NCBI GenBank assembly: GCA_009760885.1
Contig: CM019719.1
Coordinates: 30,544,084 to 30,608,083, forward strand
Origin: Achatina immaculata
Taxonomy: Eukaryota > Mollusca > Gastropoda > Stylommatophora > Achatinidae
DNA: 64,000 nucleotides
Direction: 5' to 3'
Shown piece by piece: positions 34,701 through 41,378 of this stretch. Under the pieces are notes generated by a model that made no database searches, was not told the DNA's origin, and saw only the letters and a list, made by a program, of their open reading frames with translations. How positions within the stretch are numbered: position 1 is the stretch's first letter; the number at the start of each line of letters is the position of its first letter. A program made the translations under genes and the position numbers.

Positions 34701-37319
34701 TGTTGAAGGTTATGCCTAGATGTTTGTATGTTTCTGCTTTCCTAATATCTCCAACATTTATATAATCTGGATCATTCTGTCTCTGGTCTCTTGATATGTC
34801 TTATCTTGGTTAATGGTCAGACCCACTTTTAGTCCCACATCTCTCAGGTGTATGCAGGTATTGATGACTTCTTGCATAGTTTCCCCCAATAGGTCAATGT
34901 TATCAGCATATCCTAGTATTTTAGCTTGTTCTTTTGTACTGCTTTCTTCTTTAACTTTTCTTATTACCTTTTCTAGTACTAGGCTGAACAGTAATGGAGA
35001 TAATGTATCACCTTGTTTTAAACCAGTTCTTATATAGAAGGGTTCTGACTTTCTTCCTTTATATATTAATATATTTTGCATATCAATGCATACTCTGGTC
35101 AAATTGATTAATTTATTAGGTATCTCAAATTCTTTCAGAATTTTCCATAAGCTGCTCCTATCTATGCTGTCATAGGCTTTCTTGAAGTCAATGAAGACAT
35201 TATGTACTTCTTTTTCATATTCCCAGTAGTTTTCTGCTCTTTTATGTAGATAACATATTTCGTGTACGGTTGATCTGTTCTTCCTGAAACCTTTTGTTTC
35301 TTGCTCCCCGTAATACTGCTACACTTCTATCGCATTCTTATCTAACAAATGTAGTAATAGCAAAATAAGAATCAATAATGCAAGTACATTAAAAAAAGGT
35401 TTTTTTTTCTAGTGAATGGCATGAGTCAAACTACTCATGAGTCAAACTACATCAAGAGTCAAACTACACCAAGAGTCAAACTACATCAAGAGTCAAACTA
35501 CATCAGGAGTCAAACTACATCAGGAGTCAAACTACACCGATTCAAACTATATCAAGAGTCAAACTACACCAATAGTCACACTACATCATGAGTCAAACTA
35601 CATCAAGAGTCAAACTACATCGAGAGTCAAACTACACCATGAGTCAAACTACATCAAGAGTCAAACTACATCATGAGTCAAACTACATCATGAGTCAAAC
35701 TACACCAAGAATCAAACTACATCAAGAGTCAAACTACATCATGAGTTAAACTACATCAAGAGTCATACTACATCATGAGTCAAACTACACCAAGAGTCAA
35801 ACTACATCAAGAGTCAAACTACATCAAGAGTCAAACTCCACCAAAAGTCAAACTACATCATGAGTCAAACTACACCAATAGTCAAACTATATCATGAGTC
35901 AAACTACACCAAGAGTCAAACTACATCAAGAGTCAAACTACATCAAGAGTCAAACTACATCAAGAGTCAAACTATATCATGAGTCAAACTACACCAAGAG
36001 TCAAACTACATCAAGAGTCAAATTACACCATGAGTCAAACTACATCAAGAGTCAAACTACATCATTAGTCAAACTACATCATGAGTCAAACTACATCAAG
36101 AGTCAAACTACATCAAGAGTCAAACTACACCAATAGTCAAACTACACCAAGAGTCAAACTACATCATTAGTCAAACTACATCATGAGTCAAACTACACCA
36201 ATAGTCAAACTACATCATGAGTCAAACTACACCAATAGTCAAACTACATCAAGAGTCAAACTACATCAAGAGTCAAACTACATCAAGAGTCAAACTACAT
36301 CATGAGTCAAACTACACTAAGAGTCAAACTACACCAAGAGTCAAACTACATCAAGAGTCAAACTACATCATGAGTCAAACTACACTAAGAGTCAAACTAC
36401 ACCAAGAGTCAAACTACATCATGAGTCAAACTACATCAAGAGTCAAACTACATCATGAGTCAAACTACACCAAGAGTAAAACTACATCAAGAGTCAAACT
36501 ACATCATGAGTCAAACTACACCAAGAGTCAAACTACATCAAGAGTCAAACTACATCATTAGTCAAACTACATCATGAGTCAAACTACATCATGAGTCAAA
36601 ACTTGTTCGTCTGTGCCCGGTCTCCGAAGACCATAAGGTCTATACTTATACAATTACTAGAGACAAAGCTGCTTGAAGGTTGCTGTGGCTTTCCCTAAAT
36701 TATCATGAGGATTTTATCATTTGAGAAGTTTTTAAGGCTCATGATGCTTGCTTAGCTAAGGCTGTTAGGCCAAGTTTTCTTAGGGGCTCCACTATATGAA
36801 GCAAAAGGACTACATAATGGACCCAGTAGCTATGTCCTGTAGCATTTGTATGCTGTAGTAGGAATGTGAAGTGAGTGCCTTCACAATTATAGGCCACTGC
36901 AGCATTTTAGGCCTTTGCCTTCCTAGGAGAACCTCAGGTGCCAATTTCTGGAAGTTGGATTGGCTCAGGTGCCGTACAGTCCGAAAAAAAAAAATTTCCG
37001 TCCAAGTGCGAAATTGAATCAGGGACCTTTTACTCGGCAGGCGAGTGCACTAACCACCATGGCCCTGCGGCGCTACATAAATAACAAAATTATAAATATT
37101 TATAGCCTCCTGTTATTTTATATTTATTCTCACCGACAACGGCCCATATAACGTTCTTTGCCAAACACTGTACTTTTATATATCCACCAGATGGAGACCG
37201 TGGGCGGGCAGTGTGTCCGCTTTGGCAGAAGCCGCATGTGGGGCTGCCAGTCAGGCATCCACATGGAGCTCAGTCAGGAGTGTGAAAGAAGACACAGAAG
37301 AAGGCCAAGGACAAACTGA
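13644..37319 (+). CDS. Gene 1: small secreted four-cysteine protein (three exons)
   Basis: Gene model joining exon 1 (15533-15622, or its duplicate 13644-13733), exon 2 (31518-31628) and exon 3 (37191-37319). All junctions are GT-AG and phase 0, giving 30 + 37 + 42 = 109 residues. The N-terminus is a signal peptide and the protein is probably secreted. The cysteines form C-X13-C-X10-C-X11-C, compatible with two disulphides, and the C-terminus is arginine-rich (six Arg in the last eleven residues). An NES glycosylation sequon lies in exon 2. A canonical AATAAA follows 37 bases after the stop codon. The support is the paralogue at 47237-54739, which has the same exon count, phases, cysteine spacing and tail. 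I do not recognise the family; peptide hormone, defence peptide, pheromone or venom-type peptide are all possible. Intron 1 is 15.9 kb and full of satellite, which would make the gene slow and difficult to transcribe. Confidence 0.72.
13969..14108. repeat. 44-bp tandem repeat, three copies
   Basis: Three 44-bp units (core ATTCATCACGTGGTGCTTGT) lie in intron 1 just before the 33-bp array. They recur at 15859-15998 in the duplicate. Confidence 0.9.
14146..14677. repeat. 33-bp satellite, first block
   Basis: About 16 units of the 33-bp satellite (or 32-bp variants lacking one C, TCTGCATGTCTGAG). The block is interrupted by the right copy of the 1.89-kb duplication. Confidence 0.95.
14678..16248. 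repeat. 1.89-kb tandem duplication, right copy
   Basis: Near-identical to 12787-14358. It contains a second intact exon 1 (15533-15622). The copies diverge only where the 33-bp array units differ, which makes the duplication recent or homogenised (or, less likely, an assembly artefact). Confidence 0.92.
15533..15622 (+). CDS. Gene 1 exon 1, downstream duplicate
   Basis: Same sequence as 13644-13733 and closer to exon 2 (intron 1 would be 15623-31517). It is chosen as the default first exon because it is proximal, but the sequence does not distinguish between the two copies. Both donors are intact. Confidence 0.68.
16035..24245. repeat. 33-bp satellite, main block (about 250 units)
   Basis: The unit is GTCTATTTCTGCCATGTCTG followed by AGATCGTATCTTT. 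Common variants are GGGATCG, GGAATCG with TTTCTTT, CTTATTT for CTATTT, and CTACTTCTGCCATGCCTGGG. The variants recur in the same order in blocks of about 1.7-1.9 kb (compare 18581, 20464 and 22178), so there is higher-order structure. Because 33 is 11 codons, four of six frames stay open: MSEIVSLSISA and CLRSYLCLFLP on +, MAEIDKDTISD and GRNRQRYDLRH on -. The longest is 640 codons (18581-20503, +), overlapped by 602 codons on the other strand (18625-20433). These are not called as genes. The array lies entirely within intron 1 of gene 1. Confidence 0.97.
23711..25742. repeat. 2.03-kb tandem duplication, left copy
   Basis: About 535 bp of 33-bp satellite plus about 1.5 kb of non-satellite sequence. 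The same sequence returns from 25743 with an offset of 2031-2040 bp. At 25742/25743 the non-satellite part jumps straight back into the middle of a satellite unit (GCTTATTTCCGCCATGTCTG, also at 23714). Confidence 0.93.
24246..25742 (-). pseudogene. Tigger/pogo-type transposase remnant, copy 1
   Basis: On the minus strand, in broken frames, the DDE-domain block reads VILQLDNDPGHPLNF, then VVYMHLNHN and, after a frameshift, VVAAFKSYSAYLE. In Tigger transposases this corresponds to the second catalytic Asp (LDNAPGH), the PPNTTS block and the third-Asp region before xAFKxxY. Further along come GLDAFTGDNILELIDDRI, LSTEEVADF and RRSLNETLALYY, resembling the acidic C-terminal region. No intact ORF remains and the N-terminal DNA-binding domain is not seen. 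A (TA)n run lies at 24628-24671. Confidence 0.65.
25743..26277. repeat. 33-bp satellite, third block
   Basis: About 16 satellite units brought in by the 2.03-kb duplication. It ends TTTGCTCTCTTTCTGCTCTT exactly as the main block does near 24240. Confidence 0.95.
26278..27783 (-). pseudogene. Tigger/pogo-type transposase remnant, copy 2
   Basis: Copy of the preceding remnant carried by the 2.03-kb tandem duplication. It has the same frame breaks, showing that the transposon was dead before it was duplicated. The (TA)n run is longer here (26659-26711). Confidence 0.65.
27885..28145 (-). mobile_element. tRNA-derived SINE, near full length
   Basis: In minus orientation it begins GCTGAGTAGTTAGGCGC (A-box-like). 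A B-box-like GGGTTCCAGCAC follows, then a body ending in GGAATTCC and a T-rich end. The 3' half matches the SINE at 33736-33993 (ACGG..TAACACCGTA..GGCAT). It is a Pol III type promoter arrangement in a short dispersed repeat. Confidence 0.65.
28146..28812. other. AT-rich spacer with an orphan open frame
   Basis: A 162-codon open frame (28068-28556, +) begins inside the SINE and continues through AT-rich sequence, including an acidic run VVDDEDDDTDSGNND. I recognise no domain, the start is inside a transposon, and no splice context supports it. Left unassigned. Confidence 0.3.
28813..29092 (-). mobile_element. tRNA-derived SINE
   Basis: Reading the minus strand from 29092, an A box TGGCGTAGTGG lies at 29068-29078 and a B box (GGTTCGATTTT) at 29024-29034, 34 bp apart as in tRNA-derived SINEs. 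The body matches the copy at 36829-37075 (GTAGCATTTGT, CCTTCACA and AGTGCGAAAT-type blocks on +). Confidence 0.75.
29335..29412. repeat. Compound (CA)n(TA)n(GA)n microsatellite
   Basis: ACACACACACAC, then TATATATATATA, then GAGAGAGAGAGA. It abuts the LINE-F 3' end that starts at 29413. Confidence 0.9.
29413..29530 (-). mobile_element. LINE-F-like 3' untranslated fragment
   Basis: The run ATGATCTTTATTTTCAAAGA followed by a GGGCACACGCAAGGTCGTCT-type block parallels 12028-12120 of LINE-F (GATCTTTATTTCAAAAGGG ... GCACGCAGGCCCGTCT). It lacks coding sequence. CA-rich repeats follow at 29666-29707. Confidence 0.5.
29832..30090 (-). pseudogene. LINE-A 3' end
   Basis: The same 3' end as at 62175-62479 (CCCGTGCCGTTAAACGTCAC on +), including the region encoding the Arg-rich block. 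The coding frame is broken by several changes, with an extra T run at 29993-30003. Confidence 0.75.
30365..31119. mobile_element. Pogo/Tigger-like short element interrupted by a LINE
   Basis: The left end is CAGTAGAACGCCGATAATC (30365) and the right end, reversed, starts AGTAGAACGTTGATTGTCCG (31119 leftwards). The interior contains GATTATCCGAA and TTAACCGAACC blocks, as expected for a pogo-like non-autonomous element. LINE-C is inserted after the first ~18 bp. No transposase is present. Confidence 0.5.
30383..30794 (+). pseudogene. LINE-C 3' end inserted in the pogo-like element
   Basis: The + strand reads CETWTLNKTAEKHINAFECK, KLKYFGHIKRHDNLEKTAL, GRRKRGRPKRR, then (after a stop) LQDIVDNLHMDASTAGHLAY and KFRKGHANE, and ends in an (ATGA)n tail. 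Thirteen-base flanks GAACGCCGATAAT (30370-30382) and GAACGTCGATTAT (30795-30807) differ at two positions and are the probable target-site duplication. Confidence 0.75.
31120..31517. other. Intron 1 end, unassigned
   Basis: AT-rich sequence before exon 2 of gene 1. The last 30 bases (TTTGTCTCTCTTCACTCACT then CTCTGACAG) are a good pyrimidine tract and acceptor. Confidence 0.5.
31518..31628 (+). CDS. Gene 1 exon 2
   Basis: Thirty-seven codons between a CTCTCTGACAG acceptor (AG at 31516-31517) and a GTGAGT donor at 31629. It contributes an acidic and Ser/Thr/Pro-containing spacer with an NES sequon, ending in TPLPEDVNCHVEIRV. The matching exon in gene 2 ends TPSPENVNCYVEVPM. The shared P-E-x-V-N-C-x-V-E block carries the first cysteine. 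Confidence 0.75.
31686..32919 (-). pseudogene. LINE-B, 5'-truncated, with (GA)n tail
   Basis: The minus strand encodes the palm and C-terminus of a non-LTR reverse transcriptase. MKQGCVLSPTLF is followed by LEDLDFADDICLLSS (intact FADD), KINVGKTK and VNEFVYLGSRV. After a frame change come LLHGSECWKITKTIENKLNS, RRWRWLGHVFRM and GRPKETWRRTTERML. A (GA)n tail, seen as (TC)n, fills about 31686-31707. It is flanked by a 22-bp target-site duplication with one mismatch (31664-31685 and 32920-32941). It sits 36 bp downstream of the gene 1 exon 2 donor, in antisense orientation to the gene. Confidence 0.88.
32942..33735. other. Intron 2 spacer
   Basis: Nothing recognised with confidence. The tract at 33264-33310 (GAGAGAAAAAAAAATGACAA) has a short similar stretch near 57547-57572. 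Confidence 0.4.
33736..33993 (+). mobile_element. tRNA-derived SINE
   Basis: A box TGGCGTAGTGG at 33752-33762 and B box GGTTCACGTCC at 33797-33807, then a body ending in a T run at 33985. It is the clearest copy of the family for the Pol III boxes. It lacks tRNA folding beyond the head, so it is not a tRNA gene. Confidence 0.78.
34063..35310 (-). pseudogene. LINE-E reverse transcriptase fragment, catalytic motif altered
   Basis: The minus strand reads IDMQNILIYKGRKSE, GLKQGDTLSPLLFSLVLEKV, then ILGYADNIDLLGE and VGLTINQDKT. It continues downstream with TIIRPAVMYGSEKW, LQIFENKILRKIF and LNRLRWLGDVERM. The catalytic box is YADN where active enzymes have YADD or FADD, so the second metal-binding Asp is lost. 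Frames are broken between the two ORFs (34758-35102 and 34327-34635). It is preceded on the + side by a CTC/CTT tract (34022-34062). Confidence 0.8.
34179..34248 (+). mobile_element. 5'-truncated SINE inserted in LINE-E
   Basis: Seventy bases matching the 3' end of the SINE at 33736-33993 (GGAAAATGTAGGCACTAACA and TGCCTCTAAGGCATAACAGG). Flanked by the 10-bp direct repeat TATGTTCTGT at 34169-34178 and 34249-34258. Confidence 0.7.
35415..36601. repeat. 17-bp satellite, about 70 copies
   Basis: The unit AGTCAAACTACATCAAG, with variants CATCATG, CACCAAG and CACCAATA, repeats throughout. Three units make 51 bp, so the + strand remains open in stretches (SQTTSRVKLHQESNYIK). It fills the middle of intron 2 of gene 1. 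Not coding. Confidence 0.97.
36829..37075 (-). mobile_element. tRNA-derived SINE
   Basis: Minus-strand A-box-like GGCCATGGTGG at 37054-37064 and B-box-like GATTCAATTTC at 37010-37020. The body is homologous to 28813-29092. It ends about 115 bp before the gene 1 exon 3 acceptor. Confidence 0.7.
37191..37319 (+). CDS. Gene 1 exon 3 (cysteine core and Arg-rich tail)
   Basis: Begins after a TATCCACCAG acceptor and ends with TGA at 37317-37319. Forty-two residues contain GGQCVRFGRSRMWGCQSG, then a histidine-centred segment, SQEC and the tail ERRHRRRPRTN. Over the first 38 residues it matches gene 2 exon 3 at 25 positions, including all three cysteines, the W and the FGRS block. This is the strongest coding evidence in the window. 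Confidence 0.82.
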   Translation: METVGGQCVRFGRSRMWGCQSGIHMELSQECERRHRRRPRTN

Positions 37320-37356
37320 GGAACAATGCGGAAGCGACCTTCAGCACGAACACAGA

Positions 37357-37362
37357 AATAAA
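37357..37362 (+). promoter_or_regulatory. Polyadenylation signal of gene 1
   Basis: AATAAA 37 bases downstream of the gene 1 stop codon, followed by a T-rich stretch at 37378-37393. Confidence 0.6.
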
Positions 37363-37393
37363 ACCTATAATTATTTCGTTTTTTTTTTTTTTG

Positions 37394-37692
37394 TCTTGGC
37401 AATTCCATATTAGCTTCCACGCAAAATGTTTTTCTTTTAGTTACAGAACAGCAGTTTTATCACCACAGTTTTGTATCGCTGCATAATACATTCTGAGTAT
37501 ATTGTGCCTCTTGCCGTAATGGCAGTTATAAAACAAGTTTTCTCCATCCATCTCTTGATGTTGTTTTTATCCATCACTTGGCATTATTACCCATAAGTAC
37601 CATAATTGCACTCCAGCTCTTTGATTATGGGTGTCAGAATTAAATTTAATATATGCATGAAGACATATATCTGTCAAAATCGTTGTAGAGAA
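37394..37692. other. Spacer after gene 1
   Basis: AT-rich; nothing recognised apart from the T run ending at 37393. Confidence 0.4.
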
Positions 37693-38235
37693 GGATCTAT
37701 GGTTCCACTGAAATGTGACTAGAAAAAATATGTAATTTTACCCGAGTATGACTAAAACAATATGTGGTTCTATTCGAAAATGACTAGAAAAATCTGTAGT
37801 TCTACTCGAATATGACTAGAAAAACGATAGTTCTACTCAAATATGATCAGAAAAATATATAGTTCTACTCGAATATGACGAGAAAAATTCTAGAACATGA
37901 CTAGAAAAATCTGTAATTCTACTTGAATATGGCTAGAAAAATCTGTAGTTCTACTCGACTATGACGAGAAAAATCTGTAGTTCTACTAGAACATGACTAG
38001 AAAAATCCGTAGCTTTACTCGAATTTGATTAGAAAAATCTGTAGCTCTACTAGAATATGTCTTGAAAAATCTGTAGCTCTACTAAAATATGACTAGAAAA
38101 ATCTGTAGCTCTACTAGAACGTGACTAGAAAAATCTGTAGTTCTACTCGAATATGACTTGAAACATCTGTAGCTCTACTCGAATATGACTAGAAAAATCT
38201 GTACTTCTACTAGAATATGACTAGAAAACTGTCAG
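37693..38235. repeat. 32-bp minisatellite, about 17 copies
   Basis: The unit is TGACTAGAAAAATCTGTAGT followed by TCTACTCGAATA. Periods of 32 bp are clear at 38041, 38073 and 38105; units at the left are more degenerate. Confidence 0.92.
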
Positions 38236-38305
38236 GAAAATAGTTGTACAGCTTTTTATTTTTCTTCTTGTTTCCCACAGGACGGTAATTGATCATGATT
38301 TAAAT

Positions 38306-38524
38306 CAGTGGTTCCCAAAATGAACAAACCTCCCTTCCTTCTGGGAACCGTGCGACGATATGGAGAGGAGGAGGGAGTGGGCAATGATGCAGAAAGGAAG
38401 TGGCAGGGGTTAATAGAACCAACCGCGTTAAAAAAAAAGTTTGTGATTGGCGAAAGGCATGAGATCCCTGATACAAAGAAGCTGGGGGGGGGGGGGGGGG
38501 TCCTAAAAATTATTGGAACCACTG
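38306..38524. mobile_element. hAT-like MITE
   Basis: 219-bp element with termini CAGTGGTTCC at both ends in inverted orientation (38306 and 38524 leftwards), a typical hAT-type terminal motif (CAGxGGTTCxCAA). A 20-base G run is at 38482-38501. The 8-bp flanks match only partly (ATTTAAAT and ATAGAAAA), so the copy is old or the boundary is imprecise. Confidence 0.6.
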
Positions 38525-39312
38525 ATAGAAAAAAAAAAGTTCACGGTTCATCACTTTATAGCATCCCTGTACGAAGAATACACTTCATAAAAAATGTCTA
38601 TGCTTTCAAATAAATCTTTTATCCACGTCAGAAAAGATATCAGAAATGATTTCTATATGTGTCTGTTAATGATAATGTTTTGTTCAATATATACAGCGTG
38701 AAAGTTGTTCAGCAACACGTTTCTCAAGAACACTTGGACTACATCAAGCATGGGGGGACCGACAACCGAATTCAAATTAGTTTGAGTCTGTTTTATTTAT
38801 TTAAAGTAGTCTTCTTCGATTCTGGGTAATGGGTGAATGTAAATCACATACATGAAAACAAACAAAAACACCCGTGCTGTTAACAAAACTAACCAGGCTG
38901 AGTAGAACCCAGACATCAGATGGGGGTAGTTCACATCTTTAAAGGTTAGTTTTATATAAATGAGCCTTTCGTTAAGTACAAAATAGTCCGACATCTGCCT
39001 AGAATTTTAAAAGAAAATGAAAACAAATCCTTATACATCGCAGCCACCATTCATTCATTCATTCATTTGCATGTCCCTTGCATGTTCTTGCAGCCGCCAT
39101 ACATTTAGTAAATGTCAATGCTTCTAAAGACAGGATGTCAATCTTTACAAAATAAAGTAAACAAAAATCATCTTAACACCGAAATGTCATCAAAGATACA
39201 TTTGTTGTACTTGTATTACAGTAATGTGAAAATGTCTGTTAATGACAAGAAGTAGCTAACATATCGCATGCAACTCATCCTGATAGTCCCTAGGTCATAG
39301 CAGTTCTACATT
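38525..39312. other. Spacer with a LINE-C tail remnant
   Basis: Mostly unassigned. At 39049-39085 a (CATT)n run followed by TGCATGTCCCTTGCATG matches the extreme 3' end of LINE-C in minus orientation. Confidence 0.45.
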
Positions 39313-39402
39313 AAGTCAGTCAGTCATTTGCATGTCCCTTGCGGAACTTTGCCTCCCTAACAGCTCTCCTGTGGGCCTCTCGGTTGTAAGCAAGATGCCC
39401 TG
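39313..39402 (-). pseudogene. LINE-C 3' terminus
   Basis: On the minus strand it encodes HLAYNREAHRRAVREAKFRK followed by GHAND, then the tail (GTCAGTCATT on +). Only ~30 codons remain. Confidence 0.65.
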
Positions 39403-39894
39403 TTACATTAAATTACTGCTACAAAAATCTACAAATACTTCAAGGTCACAGTGAGGACGGGCCTTATCTGCGTGACAAGTACATCTTTGAAAGAAACATG
39501 TACCAGGGTTATCCTGCTCCTACCTCAAGTAACTCCTCACAATCTCGTCCCTGAGCTTTGTCAGAAAAACAAATTTAGACGCTACATTCCTGTGTCAAAG
39601 TTATCTTACATAAGTGGCTCGTTAAAGAAAGTTTTCCATGCTTTTGTCGAAAAAAATACCCCCAGATTTTTAAAACTTATTTTATACACGTATCTGTATA
39701 GTTACAAGAAAACGAGAAAGGTGAAGTACAATGTTTATATGAAACAAAATTAGATGTAAATTAAATGCGCAGCGAGTCATCGCCTTTTTTTTTCTTTTCA
39801 ATTTATAGGAAATAATTACTATTCAAATACTGTAATTTCAGATAAAAGCAAGATCTTTCCAAATATTAGATATGGGGGATGAAAACTTGTCAAA
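39403..39894. other. Spacer
   Basis: A 100-codon open frame (39451-39753) has no recognisable domain and no paralogue in the window. Otherwise nothing seen. Confidence 0.35.
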
Positions 39895-40236
39895 TGAGGC
39901 AATCAGCGACCTATAGCTGATATGCTAGCGTCAGGGTTAGCGAATCATAGCTGACCAAGACCCCGTCCCAACTCTCCGTTGGTACCCCCAGTAAAAGGCT
40001 TAGACTGACTAACGGGGCAGGGATCGCCATAGTCCCTATGGTGGTGGAGTCTGCTAAAGAAGTATTGCACACCTCCTGTTTTTTAACTGCACTCCGGGAC
40101 TGAAAAAATAGCCGCCATAACCCGCTCCCACACTGATACGATGTTGTGCATCAACGCCTCCACAGCATCGGCTGCAAAGAACACCAGCTCGCAGTTACAG
40201 GGAGATAGCACAAGACAAGTCAAGACAAGACAAGGC
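39895..40236 (+). repeat. Dispersed repeat R1, copy 2
   Basis: Inverted relative to 4495-4865 and clearly homologous over most of its length (for example GCAAAGAACACCAGCTCGCA near 40173). It ends in an (AAGAC)n-type tail at about 40208-40236, which fixes the element's orientation as +. Confidence 0.7.
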
Positions 40237-40574
40237 AGGACATACTAAATAATAACTAGTACAAAAGGTGGAAACAGCAGATGTATCCAGACTGAGTTGT
40301 AGAACCGACCAACTCAGCGAGTTTAAAAAAAAAAAAGAAACAGAGCAGTTTGTTAGAAAGATTAGTCAGAAAAGTGAGGAAACAATGAATAAATACAAAA
40401 AACAGAATTCCCAGATTACAAATAAAAGAACAAAATTACAATGTGACGTAAGCGCCTATTTTGCACGCACACGGACATACATAAACACACACTTCCACGC
40501 GTACACAGGAATCAGAAAAAGATTTTATAATTCACAAAACAGCTACATTTTTGCTGCTGTAGTTTCCACCATGG

Positions 40575-40664
40575 GCTCACCTGGGCAAGAGCAGAAAAAA
40601 AGGCGAAGGACAGGCATTTGTGGAAAACCCTTGCGGAAGCCCCATGTGCCCTGGGCACTTAAGG

Positions 40665-40693
<29 letters not shown>
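40575..40693 (+). pseudogene. LINE-B, severely 5'-truncated, with (GA)n tail
   Basis: The last ~95 bp of LINE-B (GGGCAAGAGCAGAAAAAAAG to GGGCACTTAAGGTTC) followed by (GA)n. An exact 14-bp target-site duplication, AGTTTCCACCATGG, flanks it at 40561-40574 and 40694-40707. Confidence 0.9.
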
Positions 40694-40699
<6 letters not shown>

Positions 40700-40930
40700 C
40701 ACCATGGTGTTCTATTGCAGGTTGTTTTTATTCTTATTTTGCATTCGCTAAACGGTGAACTCACTTGCCGAGAGATGAGAACAATTTTTGGGTGGACATT
40801 AAACTCATATCTACTACCTTAAGAACTACCAGTGCAATGTACCCAGGTGTGTCTAGAGGAAGTCACAGGTGTAAGATATAGTTTTAAAAAAATAAAGATA
40901 GAAATAAGTAAAGACGAGAAGGAGTGGTAA

Positions 40931-41363
40931 CATTTTTAAGAGCAACATATGCTGCCTGCGAGACCTGGACACTTAACAAAACAGCTGAGAAACACATAAA
41001 TGCCTTTGAATGTAAATGCTACAGAAGAGTTCTCCAAATATCATGGGCACAGAAAAGAACAAATATATCCATACTACAGTAACTTAATAATGAAGAAGGC
41101 TAGCTAGTAAAGAGGATTAAATAGAGAAAACTTAAATATTTTGGACACATTAAACGTCATGATAATCTAGAAAAGACCGTCTTGGAAGGGTACATAATGG
41201 GAAAAAGAAAGAGAGGAGGACCAAGGCGAAGATGACTTCAAGACATCGTTGATGATCTGCAAATGGACGCATCAGCAGCACGACATCTTGCTCACAACCG
41301 AGAGGCCTACAGGAGTGCTATTAGGAAGGCAAAGTTCCACAAGGGACATGCAAATGACTGACT
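40931..41363 (+). pseudogene. LINE-C 3' end with target-site duplication
   Basis: Encodes LRATYAACETWTLNKTAEKH, INAFECKCYRRVLQ, KYFGHIKRHDNLEKTVL, GKRKRGGPRRR, then ARHLAHNREAYRSAIRKAKF and HKGHAND, with three in-frame stops. Flanks GAGAAGGAGTGGTAA (40916-40930) and GAGAAGGAGTGGCAA (41364-41378) form a 15-bp target-site duplication with one mismatch. Confidence 0.82.
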
Positions 41364-41378
41364 GAGAAGGAGTGGCAA

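Noticed and set aside
37191..37319. Assignment of the cysteine protein to a named toxin, defensin or hormone family
   Set aside because: Four cysteines spaced X13, X10, X11 with a W and FGRS block did not match any family pattern I could support, so no name is given.
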